64,000 nt of DNA, taken from assembly GCA_019279435.1 (NCBI GenBank), contig JAAALK010000082.1, positions 22,163,116-22,227,115 of the forward strand. Direction: 5' to 3'. Shown in pieces: positions 23,533-35,262 of the stretch. The notes beneath the pieces are model-generated. The model searched no databases. It saw only the letters and a list, made by a program, of their open reading frames with translations, and was not told the origin of the DNA. Position numbers and translations under genes: made by a program. Position 1 is the stretch's first letter. Each line of letters opens with the position of its first letter. The DNA is from Zizania palustris. Taxonomy: Eukaryota; Streptophyta; Magnoliopsida; Poales; Poaceae.

Positions 23533-25345
23533 TCACTTTAGGTGCTCCGCATGCCAGGCATGCTTTAACTCTTCGCCTTCTAAATTAGCTAGCTTAAAAG
23601 AACCAGGGCGTCCTGAATGTAGAATGATGTATGGACCTTCCCACTTATTCCCTAATTTCCCTGGTGCTATGATGCTTCGCAAAACTAGATTACCTGGTTT
23701 AAGTTCATTAAGCTTAACCTTCAGGTCATACCAAGTCTTCGTGTGATGTTCATATTTCGACAAATTAGCAACAGCCCGAAGCCTTGTTTCTTCTATTAAA
23801 TCAAGTGAAGCTTGCCTTTCTCCTTCTATTTCAAGTTCAGTGGTATGAAGAGATCCTCCTTTGAGCTCCGTCAGTGTCATAGCTTCATCTCTGAATAATA
23901 ATCTGAAAGGAGTAAAACCTGTGGACCTCGTTTGAGTGGTCCGAATGGACCATAAAATCTTCGGGAGTTCTTCAGTCCACAACCCCTTTGCTAATCCTAC
24001 TATTCTTCGATTCAGCCCTGATAAAATATTACCATTAGCCCTTTCGATAGCTCCGTTAGACTGAGGATGATGCACAGTTGCAAAACATATTTGTATGCCA
24101 AGGTCTTCGCAAAACTTCCTGAAGGGCTCCGCATCAAACTGTGTCCCATTGTCGACTGTGAGCTGTCGAGGCACTCCGAACCTGCATATAACATTCTTCC
24201 AAAATAATTTTTGTACATTATTCAAAGTGATAGATGTGAGGGGTTCTTCTTTGACCCATTTAGAAAAATATTCAATTGCTACCACTGCAAATTTCAGATT
24301 TCCTTTTGCTACTGGGAAGGGGCCAATGAGATCCATGCCCCATCTGGCCATAGGCCTAACCGGAGCAATGACTTGAAGAATTGTTGGCAGACGATGACTT
24401 TGTCTTCCCATCCATTGACAACCTTGGCAAGTGCAGACTAAACTCTCTACATCAGCTACTATTGTAGGCCAATAAAGCCCATGATGAAGTGTTTTTCCTG
24501 CTAAAGCTCGGGGGGCCAGATGGCTACCACAAAGGCCTTCATGAATTTCTCGAAGTATCTCTTGACCTTCGGCTTGAGAAATAAATCGGAGTAGGGGGGA
24601 ACATACTCCGGCCTTGTAGAGAATACTGTTGATTACATGGTAATTCCGAACTCTTAGCTTTAACCCTGAAAGCTGCGGTCCTTCGGGTAAAGTTGCTTCA
24701 CCTTGCAATAATTCCATGATTGAACTCCGCCAATCAGTGCTCAGAATGCAAAGGACCTCCGTAGGAGGAAATTGTGGCACCGAAGGTGAAGTAAGTTCTT
24801 CATAAAAGGCTCCTTCTAGAATATCTATAGCTCCGGCGGTAGCTTTTGCTAAGGTATCAACTTGTACATTTTCAGCTCTTGGTATTCTTCGGATGGAAAT
24901 CCCTTTGAATGCTACTTCGATCTTATGGATCTCTTCCAAATATTTTGCAAGCTACGGATGTCAGACTTGAAAACTTTTATCAATGTGCCCTGCTACAATT
25001 TGAGAATCTGTTTTAATAACAACTCTTGTAGCACCCAGAGCACGCGCTTTTCGTAGTCCTAACAAAATTCCTTCATACTTCGCTATATTATTGGTGGACT
25101 TAAAGTTGAGCCTTGTGGAGTACATCGCTCTTTTCCCTGAAGGCGAAATTATTACTGCTCCAATACCTGCTCCACACGCTTGAACAACTCCATCGGAGTA
25201 TATGGTCCAAATTCCTTCGTTTGATTTCTTCGGAGCCCATATTGCAGATGGAGTCCATTCTGCCACAAAATCTGCCACCAGTTGCGACTTGATTGCTGTA
25301 CTTTCTACGAAGGAGATGCCGAAGGGTGCTAGCTCGACTACCCAT
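23533..25345 (-). pseudogene. A1 RNase H and integrase
   Basis: The integrase frame is open for 468 codons (24939-23533). It has the zinc-binding H-H-C-C region (HEGLCGSH, CTCQGCQ), the D-D-E core (MDLIGPFPVA, TVDNGTQFD, HHPQSNGAIERANGNI) and a C-terminal region (LRSIIAPGKLGNKWEGPY). The RNase H part (YSDGVVQACGAGIGAVIISP, NNIAKYEG) lies at 25278-24961 in the same frame. It is separated from integrase by two stops (near 24961 and 24952). Confidence 0.88.
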
Positions 25346-25374
25346 TTTGCAATTCTTTCCGTAGAATCTTTGCT

Positions 25375-26686
25375 TCAGAGCATATCTCCCAAAGGATATG
25401 AAGTTGGTACAATTACATTATGTGCTAGAAAATAATGTCGTAATTTCCTCAAAGCCATTATCAGAGCATAAGTGAACTTCTCAAGCTCAGAATATCTTGT
25501 TTTTGCTATAGATAAGTCTCCAGATACAAAATAAACTGGATTCTGCACCAGCTTCCCATTGAAATCAACTTCTCTCACAAGGACTACACTGACAGCGGAG
25601 CTAGTAGCTGCGAGGTAAAGGAGTAGGGATTCATCTGCAACGGGCATAGTGAGTGTAGCGAGGTTGCTGAGATAATTTTTAATATCATCAAAACTCTTTT
25701 GACACCCGGTGTCCATGCAAAGTCTTCAGATCCTTTTAATGCTTTGAATATAGGGAGGCTTCGTTCTGCGGACCTTGCTAAAAATCTGCTAAGTGCTGCA
25801 AGGTGGCCAGTCAGCTTCTGTACCTGTTTTAAATTCTCCGGTGGAGCCATCTTTTGCAATGCAGTTATTTAAGTAGGGCTAGCTTCAACTCCTCTACTTG
25901 AAACTAGATACCCTAGCAACTTTTTTTGGGGTTGGGGCAGACTCCACATGCTCGGAGGCTCTCAAATATTTCTGCTAAGTCTAGGCTATGCTGGTGCTTT
26001 AAAGCTCTCTTTATTACAATATCATCCATATAGGCTTCTACATTGCGGCCTATTTGATGACCTAGAGCCTTAGCAATTAATCTCGAAAAAGTTGCCCCGG
26101 CATTTCTCAAGCCAAAAGGCATTCTTACATAGCAGAAGACTCCCGAAGGAGTTACAAAGCTTGTTTTGATTTCATCTTCGCGCTTTAACAAGATTTTATG
26201 ATAGCCAGAATACGCATCGAGGAAGCTTAATAACTCTGAATCAGCAGTGGAATCAACTAATTGATCTATTTGGGGCATGGGGTAGGGGTCATGTGGGCAT
26301 GCTTTATTCAAAGATGTAAAATCAATACACATGTGCCACTTCCCGGAGGATTTCTTTCTAACGAAGACTAGGTTAGCTAACCACTCCGTATGAGCTACTT
26401 CTCTGATAATCCTAGCCTTCAGTAATTTCTCCACTTCTGCCTTGGCAAGGATTTCCCTTTCTACTGATAACTTTCGAAGCCCCTATCGAACAGGCCAAAC
26501 CCTCGGGTTTACAAGTAAGCTGTGCTCAATGATATCTCGGTTGACTCCCAGAATATCTTCATCAGACCAGGCAAAGACATCCAAATTATCTTCGACTACT
26601 TTTTCTAATGAAGTAGCGATCTCTGAAGGCAAATCTTTGCCAAACTGAAAAGAATAGTCTTTGCCGTCTTTTACAATAATCTTCGT
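25375..26686 (-). pseudogene. A1 reverse transcriptase
   Basis: The RT core in 26434-25913 includes WHMCIDFTSLNKACPHDPYP, FLDAYSGYHKI, VRMPFGLRNAGATFSRL and the catalytic YMDDIVIK. The thumb/RNase H join (QKLTGHLAALSRFLARSAER) is in 25859-25584, and the tether is in 25716-25375. Several frameshifts and stops separate the blocks, so no active enzyme can be made. Confidence 0.85.
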
Positions 26687-28673
26687 TACAATTTCTCCTT
26701 CGGGGCTTGGCCTTGGGAAGGATTTTTTCGAAGACTCACTTGAAGTAGAAATTCCTCCGAGTTGCCTTGTACGTTATTCACTTTTCTTGGGTCGAGAGGG
26801 GGACCATGACCATAATCTGCTCTTCGCGCAGTGGCTTGATCGCTGAAGACAGTGAGTACTCTCGCTTGCGTGGGCATCTTCATCCATAAATAGTTATGGT
26901 GCGCCACGGCTCCGAACTGATTTAACATGCCCCTTCCGAAGATAACATTATATGCATAGGGGGCATCTACAACATCGAAGATTACTTCCTCCGTTCTTGA
27001 CAGGAGCCCCTCTCTGAAAGCAACCTCAAGACCTATCTGGTCGAGGGCATCAAGAGGAGGTCCTGCGAATCCTTGCATGGGACGAGCAGCGGGGAGGAGA
27101 TGTTTCCTGGAGATACAGAGCTGATCGAAAGCTTGAATGAAGATTATATCTGCTGAACTCCCACCGTCGACCAACACTCTCTGGACTTCAGTTCCTGCTA
27201 TATCGGCAGTAATGACAAGGGGATCTGCATGTGAGAACTTTATGCCTGCTGCATCATCTGCAGAAAAAGATATAGGTACATGGGACCATTCAGGCATTGC
27301 AGCTGCAGACGAAGAAGTTCCAATATGACCTACTTCCTGGACATATTCTCTCTGCTGCCTCTTTGCCATACTGCCGAGGGTCCCTCGTCCGGAAATGGGG
27401 AGGACTACTCTTTTGCCCTGATCTTGGACATCTTCTTTCTTCAGGGGTGGCTTAATATTGACCACCGGAGGTTGTCTTGCGAGGTCGAAGTTATCTACAC
27501 GTGTGATAGCCTGCACAGGCTCCAGACGTGCCTCGGAAGGGACTCTGTCAGTAGTGCCTCGACCAGAGGTCCTTTCAAGGTACTCGTCTCTTAAAGCCAG
27601 TATAGACTTGCACGTATCAGTAGCGTGACTCCAATTTTCACCATGAACGCAGCAGAAGAAGGCTTGGCCTTTGCCAGTCGGCTTCCCTGGCGACCTCCAA
27701 CCGTTGACCTTGCAATGTTCAGGACTTCGGAGCGAGGATGCTTTTGCCCCCGACGCCTGTCATGCTGGATATTGAAGTTGGGCCCCTGTGAAGGTGTTGA
27801 AGTCTTTACCTCGAGCTTGACTTCCTGCAGGATTGGTGGAGTTGAAGTTGTTCTTCGAAGCCATCCTTCTTCCGACCTAGCATATTCTTCGAAATAGGCC
27901 ATCATCTATGCTACAGAGGATATCTATTTCCGATGAAGTTTATCAAGGAGGCCCGCATGAGTATCTCCCTCTCGAGCTGCATCAACAACGGATGATGCAG
28001 ACAACCTCCTTATCTGCGACTTCGTATGAGCAAAGCGCTTGAAAAACTGTCTTAAAGTTTATCCAGGTATCTGCTTCACCTAGAAAAGACTTCCCGTAGA
28101 CATAGGGGGTACGAAGGTACCCTGAAAGTTACTTATAAACTTTTTCCTTAGCTGCTCCCAAGTTCTAATCGATCCTGTCTTCAAAGACCAGAACCAACGC
28201 AAAGCAACCCCTTTGAGCGCAAGAGGGAAACACTTGGCCATGGTGTATCAGACTCCTCCACTGGCCTCAATTGCCAAAGCATACGAATGGGAGAACTCCC
28301 CCAGATCCTCTTCTCCGGAGTACTTACAAAGCTTTGAAGTTTTAAACTTAGGGTCGAAGCGCACTTTTTGTAAGTCAGGGTGCAGCAGAGACTCGCTATC
28401 GAAGGAAGCATTTTCTGGGGCTTCAGGATAGAGAAGAGAGTCATCGTCTTGAGGCACTTCGGGGATGACAGGGGTAGCCTAGGGGTGAAGACTATCTGCC
28501 GCCTCTTCCCTCCACCTTGTCACTTCAGCTTGAGACTGGCCATCTGGGTCGCCATGTTGACAAGGCTATCTTCATTTCTTCCGGAAGGATCTTTCAGGTC
28601 TTGGGAACTGAACATGTTAGTTCGGAGCACAGTCGGAGTTGGAGGACGAACTCCATTTGGTCGAAGCATAGAC
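26686..28673 (-). pseudogene. A1 gag (3' part) and protease
   Basis: Gag blocks read in pieces: FDPKFKTSKLCKYSGEEDLG (28457-28248), then YFEEYARSEEGWLRR (27905-27591). The protease is in 27516-26686 (DPLVITADIAGTEVQRVLVD, GGSSADIIF), the D-G-G form usual in Tat/Athila elements. The gag 5' end lies at 40103-40267, beyond the Copia insertion. Multiple stops and frameshifts. Confidence 0.82.
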
Positions 28674-28678
28674 GGAGT

Positions 28679-30739
28679 TGTAGGACCGAAAGTAGCGACC
28701 AAAGGGGGGATGAATGGGCGCCTTAAAAATTCTTTCGAATATATGGCCTGTTCCCAACACCCAACGCACCTCAAAAGGCTAAGCAGCAGAAAATGAACAG
28801 ATAGCCTAAGTCTAAAGGTATCTAGCCTAGAAGCAACTGATGTTAAACAGAGAACTACCAAAGCAGTGCAACTAGGCAGATAAACAAAGTATACTAGACA
28901 TGTCAGGCCAAACTTCTCAATGAAATGATCTAAGTATATATAAAGTGGGATGAGAAGTTACTGTTCAGATTTGTCTCCTGTTCGGAACTTGGCAAAGCCT
29001 GCTTCGCCCATCGAGGTCTGCTTTGGTGGTCGAAGCCTGCTTCGCTGGTCGAAGCCTGCTTCACTGATCGAAGCCTGCTTCGGAGGTTAGTTTGCTAAGC
29101 CTGCCGAAGGCTGTTGTGAAAATGCCGAAAGTGTGTTTTGGTCTAGCCTAGTTCGAAGTGGCAGAGAGAGAAGTATGCTTCGAAGCGAAATACGGAAGTA
29201 TCGAAGCTAGCTTCGAACCGAGTGCTTCGAAGCCTATTCTTCGAACAGATTGCTTCGAACACAACGCACAGACAAACAACCTTCGAAAAGAGAAGCGAAG
29301 GCTGATACGCGACAGAGAAACCAAATTCGAAGATTACACTCTACCTTCGAAAAAGCAACCTTCGAAAAGAGAAGCGAAGGCTGATATGCGACAGAGAAAC
29401 CAAATTCGAAGCTTACACTCTACCTTCGAACAAAAGGCATCAAGAACCTTCGAAGAGGATGGATGCAAACACTGAGTGAAGTCTAACAGAAAGACAAGCT
29501 TCGAAGCCAACTTCGAAACCTGTCGAAGTATGGATTTCGAAGAGCTCAAGTTGGAGTACCTTCGCCCAAACGCTCGAAGTATGAAACACTGACAGTTCAA
29601 AAAGTACTTCGAAGCTTAGCAACACAGCACAAACTTGAAGTTGAAGTTCAAACGAAGCCTTCGAAGATTTCAGATCGAAGCCTGCCTCACGGTGCTGAGG
29701 GGCTTCGAACAGAGAAGGGGCTTAGCCATCGAACAACCAGAAAAGGGACGTTAGTCCTGTCAACTCGATCAAAAAGTTGAGCAGTAAAAGCAAAAAGCTG
29801 GTACTAGTGTACTATTGCTACAGTGTAGTAGTACTACTTGCAACAGCAAGAACTAGTACTACTTGCATGAAGAACACACGCAACAGAAGCACCTTCTCAG
29901 GAATAAACTCAACCGCACACACCAAACCGAAGCTTCTGCTTCAGAGAAATCAATGCACGCATCCAAACACGAACAGGAAATGGAATCCCACGGGAACAAA
30001 TAAAATCAAGAGGATGCAGTAATGAATCAAAAACACCATACAGATCTTAGCGACGCATGCATGAACAGGAAAGGAAAGAGAAGGTGCAAGAGACAAAATG
30101 ACCCAAAGGAGTAGTATTGATTTCAGCAAAAAGGGGTGACCTAACCCTAGGGATTGGGGTCCTATTTATAGGCTGCCCAACACTAGGAATATTCCACCAG
30201 CCCCTTAGGGTTTTTTACAAACGCAGGAATAAAGGAAAAGACTCTACTTCCCTTAGGAATTTTTACAGACACGACTGACTGACTGTGGGCCTAGAGATAC
30301 AGATGACTTATCCGGAAGCTTAAGCTTTCGTAGCGACTACGGCTTCTCTTCTAGACAGTCGGATACAGAATCAACGGTTATCAGTTTTGCGCCGAAACTG
30401 ACAAAGCCTCCACCGACTTTGCACCAGGTACCCGGATTGGGCCGGCCCGATTCCGTAGCTCTCTCAGCCCGGCAATCACTCACCGCCCGTGTACCTGAGT
30501 CAACCCCGCTCAACAGCCCAGTGGGTCTTCTGCTGCTCCTGGCCCATGTACCCGGATTGGGCCAGCCCGACTTCGCAGCCTCCTCTGCCCGGTAGTCGCT
30601 TGCTGCCCGTGTACCTGAGTCAAACGCGGCCCATGAAACAGCAGATCTCTTCTTCTTCTTCTGTCCTCTTTGACTATCGTTGACAATGACTCATCACTTC
30701 TGGAGCCATGAGGCCCACGCTATTCAGCATGGCTCCTCA
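28679..30739 (-). repeat. Copia 3' LTR (left)
   Basis: 2,061 bp from TGTAGGACC to GGCTCCTCA. Minus-strand TATA (CCTATAAATAGGACC, about 30160-30175). It contains about 19 TTCGAA palindromes (29150-29720), direct repeats of ggtcgaagcctgcttcgct (about 29000-29085) and a 120-bp-offset direct repeat (30428 and 30548). Confidence 0.93.
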
Positions 30740-31102
30740 ATCTCCCCCTTGATGAGTGGATTTGTCAACACTCCTCTTTTTCAGCTCTTCAGCACCTGCG
30801 AGCAAATGTGGAAACACGAAAACAAAAACACAAGAAACCAAAGAAGAAGAAAAATAAGATAAAAGTTTAACCTAAATGACCAAAAGCCAACCAAAAGCAA
30901 GAAACAGTCATTATGGTTAACCAAAGGTAAAAGCTCAAAACGAGTGCAATCTCATTAATAGTAACAAGGATATCAAAAGAGTAGGCGAGACAAAAACTCC
31001 CCCTTAAACTCTTATCCCAAAATTTCTCCCCCTTGTTGACAAGTGAACTCATCAAGCACTCAAAAGAGACACAGACTCCCCCTGAAATTCAACTCCCCCT
31101 CA
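30740..31102 (-). other. Cluster of polypurine tracts upstream of the Copia 3' LTR
   Basis: The plus strand shows five C-tracts, which are purine tracts of the AAGGGGGAG type on the coding strand: about 30742-30751, 30996-31006, 31025-31033, 31075-31083 and 31092-31100. The first abuts the LTR and would prime plus-strand synthesis. Duplicated tracts are a known Sirevirus trait. Confidence 0.7.
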
Positions 31103-32068
31103 AAATATGCAGTAAATTCAACTGGAGTGCATGTGGAGTGTAGAAAGCATGCTTCTCAAATATGATTGACTGCAATTACAACATCTAACAAGTATAGCAA
31201 AAGACATACTATCTAAGACACATGGCATGATCAGTGCGACAGATGATATCTAAGGAAAGTCATTAGCACGCGTTTTTCAGTTTTTGCAAACAAAAGCATC
31301 ACCACATTTTCTAGTAAACAAGCAAGGTAAAGCATGAGATGCAAAAGATATCTGATATCTACCAAGATAAGCATTATCCAAAACAAAGTGCTTTTAGCAA
31401 ACTTGTTATCATTTCATTTTTCAGGCTTTTTCTCTTTTCTTTTTTATTTTTGCCAGGGGTTATTTGCATGTCAAACCTTATGCTGACCGACCAAGTCAAG
31501 CCTAGGCCAGAACTAGACCATCAGAAGCTTAAGACATTGGTCTTGGCATACATTACACTGTCCTAGTTCATACCAAAGTGCTATGGTACGCAGTCCAGAA
31601 CAATGCAATGCGACAAAACAAACCCACCTGGATCTTTTCAAGTTATGTATAAAAAGGCATGGAATTTTCATTTTTCTTGATTTTTATAGCACATTTCCAT
31701 GTTATAAAGCAGAAAGATGTCCAAGTTGCATGTTTGCATCTAAGTCAAGAACTAGCTACAAGGCATGTAACAGATAGCAAGAACATTCAGCCTACACATG
31801 CTAGTTACCAGAAGCAATGGTGATCATTTTTCAAATTTTAAAGCATAAGAGCCATGCATATGACATATATCAGACATATCAAGTGAACTGAACCAAGGCA
31901 TGATCAAAGACAAGTATTCAAACGCATGTACCAGCTAGATTAAGTAAAGCAGTTCAATCATATAACAGAAGCAGCTCTAAAGTGTGATATGTGAATATGC
32001 AAGTTATGAACACACACAAAAAGACTTAAGAAAGGAGTAAAGAAGAAAGAAAACTGACGCAAAATATC
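31103..32068 (-). other. Copia 3' noncoding region
   Basis: Between pol and the polypurine tracts there is no convincing frame. Some Sireviruses carry an envelope-like gene here, but none is seen. Confidence 0.6.
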
Positions 32069-34612
32069 CTAGAAAGGATACACAACACCCAAATCCCCTC
32101 GTAAACGCTCAAATGTAGACTGATCTAGGGGTTTGGTGAAAATATCAGCCAACTGATGATTGGTATCAACATGAACAAGATCAATGACACCTTTCTCATG
32201 TTGATCCCGCAGAAAGTGAAAGCGCACATCAATGTGTTTGGTTTTTGAATGGAGACAAGGGTTTTTCCCTACACTAATAGCACTTGTGCTGTCGCAAAAC
32301 AATGGAACCCTGGTAGGAAAGAACAACCCAAAATCTCGCAGAGTGGAAATCATCCAAACCAACTGTGAGCAGCAGCTAGCAGCAGCTACATACTCAGCCT
32401 CTTTGGTCGAAAGAGCAACTCCAGATTGCTTTCGAGAAGACCAAGAGACAAGTGAAGAACCAAGAAACTGGCAAGTACCAGAAGTCGACTTGCGATCCAA
32501 CCGACACCCACCAAAGTCGGCGTCCGAAAAGCCAGATAAATCAAGAGATGATGATGCTGAATAGTAAAGACCGAGATCGGGCGCATAAGTGAGATACCTG
32601 AAGATGCGCTTGACAGCCTGCCGATGAGACGCGCGTGGTGAAGACTGAAAACGCGCGCAAAGTCCCATGGCGAACTATATGTCCGGTCTTGTTGCTGTCA
32701 AGTACAGCAGCGAACTGATCGTCCCTCGAAACTTCCTTTCATTGACCTTGACGCCGCTCTCATCCTTGTCAAGACCCCCAGATGTGCCCATCGGGGTCAT
32801 CTGCGGCTTCAACTCACCACCAAAGTCAAATTTTTTCAACATGTCACGAGTATACTTACCTTGGTGGATGAAGGTGCCGTCCTTGGTTTGCTTGATCTGG
32901 AGCCCTAAGAAGTACTTGAGCTCACCCATGAGGCTCATCTCAAACTCACTGTGCATCTGCTCAGAAAACTTGGACACAAGAGAATCAGTAGTACCGCCAA
33001 AGATAATATCGTCCACGTAAATCTGAGCAACTAAGAAATCTGAAGCAACTCTGAGCAGAAAGAGAGTTTTGTCCACAAAACCCATCACAAAGCCCTTCCC
33101 CAACAAAAATTGCTTTAACCGGTCATACCAAGCCCTGGGAGCTTGCTTCAACCCGTATAAAGCTTTGTGCAACTTAAAAACATGTCGAGGAAACTTAGGG
33201 TTCTCAAAACCGGGGGGCTTCCTAACATAAACTTCCTCCTCTATGAACCTGTTCAAAAAAGCACTCTTAACATCCATTTGAAAAAGCTTAAAACCCTTTG
33301 AAGCGGCAAAAGCTAAGAGAATACGAATGGACTCAAGACGGGCAACAGGAGCAAAGGTTTCTTCAAAATCAATACCCTCTTTTTGGCAAAAACCCTGGGC
33401 AACTAGTCGAGCTTTGTTGCGCACCACAACCCCATCTTCACCTTGTTTGTTCTTAAATACCCACTTGGTGCCTATGGGGTTGCATCCTGGTGGCGGCTCA
33501 ACTAGTGTCCAAACCCGATTACGGACAAAATTCTCAAGCTCTTCTTGCATAGCATTAATCCAATTTGAATCAGAAAGAGCATGAGAAACATCTCTGGGCT
33601 CAAAAGATGCAACAAAAGCAGATTCAGCAAACAAAGCAAGAGAGGTAGAAGAACGCAAAGTTCTCTTAGTCAAATCACCGATGATGAGCTCCGAGGGGTG
33701 ATCATGCTGAACTGCTCGTGATCCTTGGTGATCTGAAGTCACCTCACCGGAGTCAGCAGCTGGCACCTCTGGACTCGACTGAGGGGGCTCGATCGTAGTG
33801 GAAGAAGTGATCAGAGGTCCGCCCTCATCCTCAGTCGAAGTCTCAGAAGGTGTGGGCTCTGCAGGGGGTGCAGAAGGCCCACCCTCATCAGCAGTTGGAG
33901 TATCCTCATCTTCCTCAAAGATGGATTCTCCGAGCTCATCATCACCAGAAAGCTCATAAGAAGGAGTTAAAGAAGGCAAGGACTCATCAAATGAAAATTC
34001 GCAAGTCTCGACAAGTTGCTGGGTTTCGAGTTTCCAAACACAGAAACCTCGAGAATGCAATGCATAACCAAGAAAAACACCATCCCAACAACGAGACTCA
34101 AACTTGTCCAAATGCCCTCCCTTCTTGAGCACAAAGCACTTGCAGCCAAACGCTCACAAGTGGCTCACCTTGGGTTGTCTGCCAAACCGCAACTCGTATG
34201 AGGTCTTACCTAGGTAAGCTCTAAGAAAAATGCGGTTGGCCAGATAGCAAGCCGTGTTCATGGCTTCAGCCCAAAAACGCCTAGAAGTCCTGTGCTCATC
34301 GAGCATCGTCCTAGCCATCTCGACTAGCGTACGGTTCTTGCGTTCCACAACACCGTTTTGTGGGGGAGTGTAAGGAGAAGAAAACTGATGGTCCAGACCC
34401 TGATCACTACAGAAGCTAACGAACTGAGAGTTCTTGAACTCAGAGCCGTTGTCGGAGCGAATTGCTCGCATCCGACCATTGTTCTCATTCTTTAGCTTCA
34501 AAATCAGGTCATGAACAAACTGAAACGTTTCATCCTTAGACTCCAAAAAGAAAACCCACGAGAATCGCGTGAAGTCGTCAGCAATGACAAGTGCGTACCA
34601 CTTCCCACCGAC
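32069..34612 (-). pseudogene. Copia integrase core, reverse transcriptase and RNase H
   Basis: One frame with three stops. The integrase core part (34546-34154) shows RAIRSDNGSEF, SSPYTPPQNGVVERKNRTL and MARTMLDE. After a stop at about 34151 comes FGCKCFVLKKGGHLDKFESR, a long acidic linker, and RT (34132-32675) with NWINAMQEELENFVRN, KARLVAQGF, FQMDVKSAFLN and the catalytic YVDDIIFG. A stop (32672-32674) splits off RNase H (SGFSDADFGGCRLDRKSTSG, SRKQSGVALSTKEAEYVAAA, HVDTNHQLADIFTKPL). Another stop lies at about 34611. The catalytic residues look complete, so the damage is nonsense only. Confidence 0.9.
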
Positions 34613-35262
34613 TCAACGTACCCGAGCTGGACCAACAGTGTCCAAGTGTAAAAGCTCGCCCAGATACGAAGTCATCACCTGAGTCACAGGTGAGTGAGAA
34701 GCGGCAACCATTTTCCCATGACGACAGGGATGACAAACTAGATCCTTCTCCATCTTAAGATTGGGCAATCCTCGGATGAGGTCCATAGAGCTTAACCTGA
34801 CTAGCAGATCAAAACTCAAATGACCTAACCTCCTATGCCACTTCCAGAGCTCAGAGGAGGATCCAGCAATCAAACCGCGAGAAGGGCCAAAAGAACTAGA
34901 GAAGTCAATTCGAAAAACTTTACCGAATGGTAAAATCTGGCAAATCAAAGACCCTCTAGAATCAAACACAGAAGAACTGCCCTTCTTAAAACGCACTTCC
35001 AAACCATCCTCAAGAAGTTGCGAAATAGAAATCAAATTGAAGTTCAAATTCTTAACCAAAGCAACATTCTTCAAAGAGAAATGATCTGAAATGCGAATAG
35101 AGCCTATGCCACTTACCTTCCCTTGACCACTGTTCCCGAATGTGATGTACTCTTTGGAGCTCGGGGGAGTGAGACTGGGGAACCATCTGCGATGTCCCGT
35201 CATGTGGCGAGAGCATCCTAAATCCATGATCCAAACGTCCTCCAGTTCCCGATCCTGCACAA
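34613..35262 (-). pseudogene. Copia protease and integrase zinc region
   Basis: The protease start WIMDLGCSRHMTG has Leu where the catalytic triplet normally has Ser/Thr (D-S/T-G), so the protease is probably inactive. GAG-pre-integrase follows: LWKWHRRLGHLSFDLLVRLS, then CHPCRHGKM. It is in the same frame as the downstream pol but in a different frame from the gag at 35263-35874. Confidence 0.85.

Noticed and set aside
31339..31777. Possible envelope-like gene in the Copia 3' region
   Set aside because: Only short frames (75 codons or fewer) with no transmembrane pattern consistent with an envelope-like protein.
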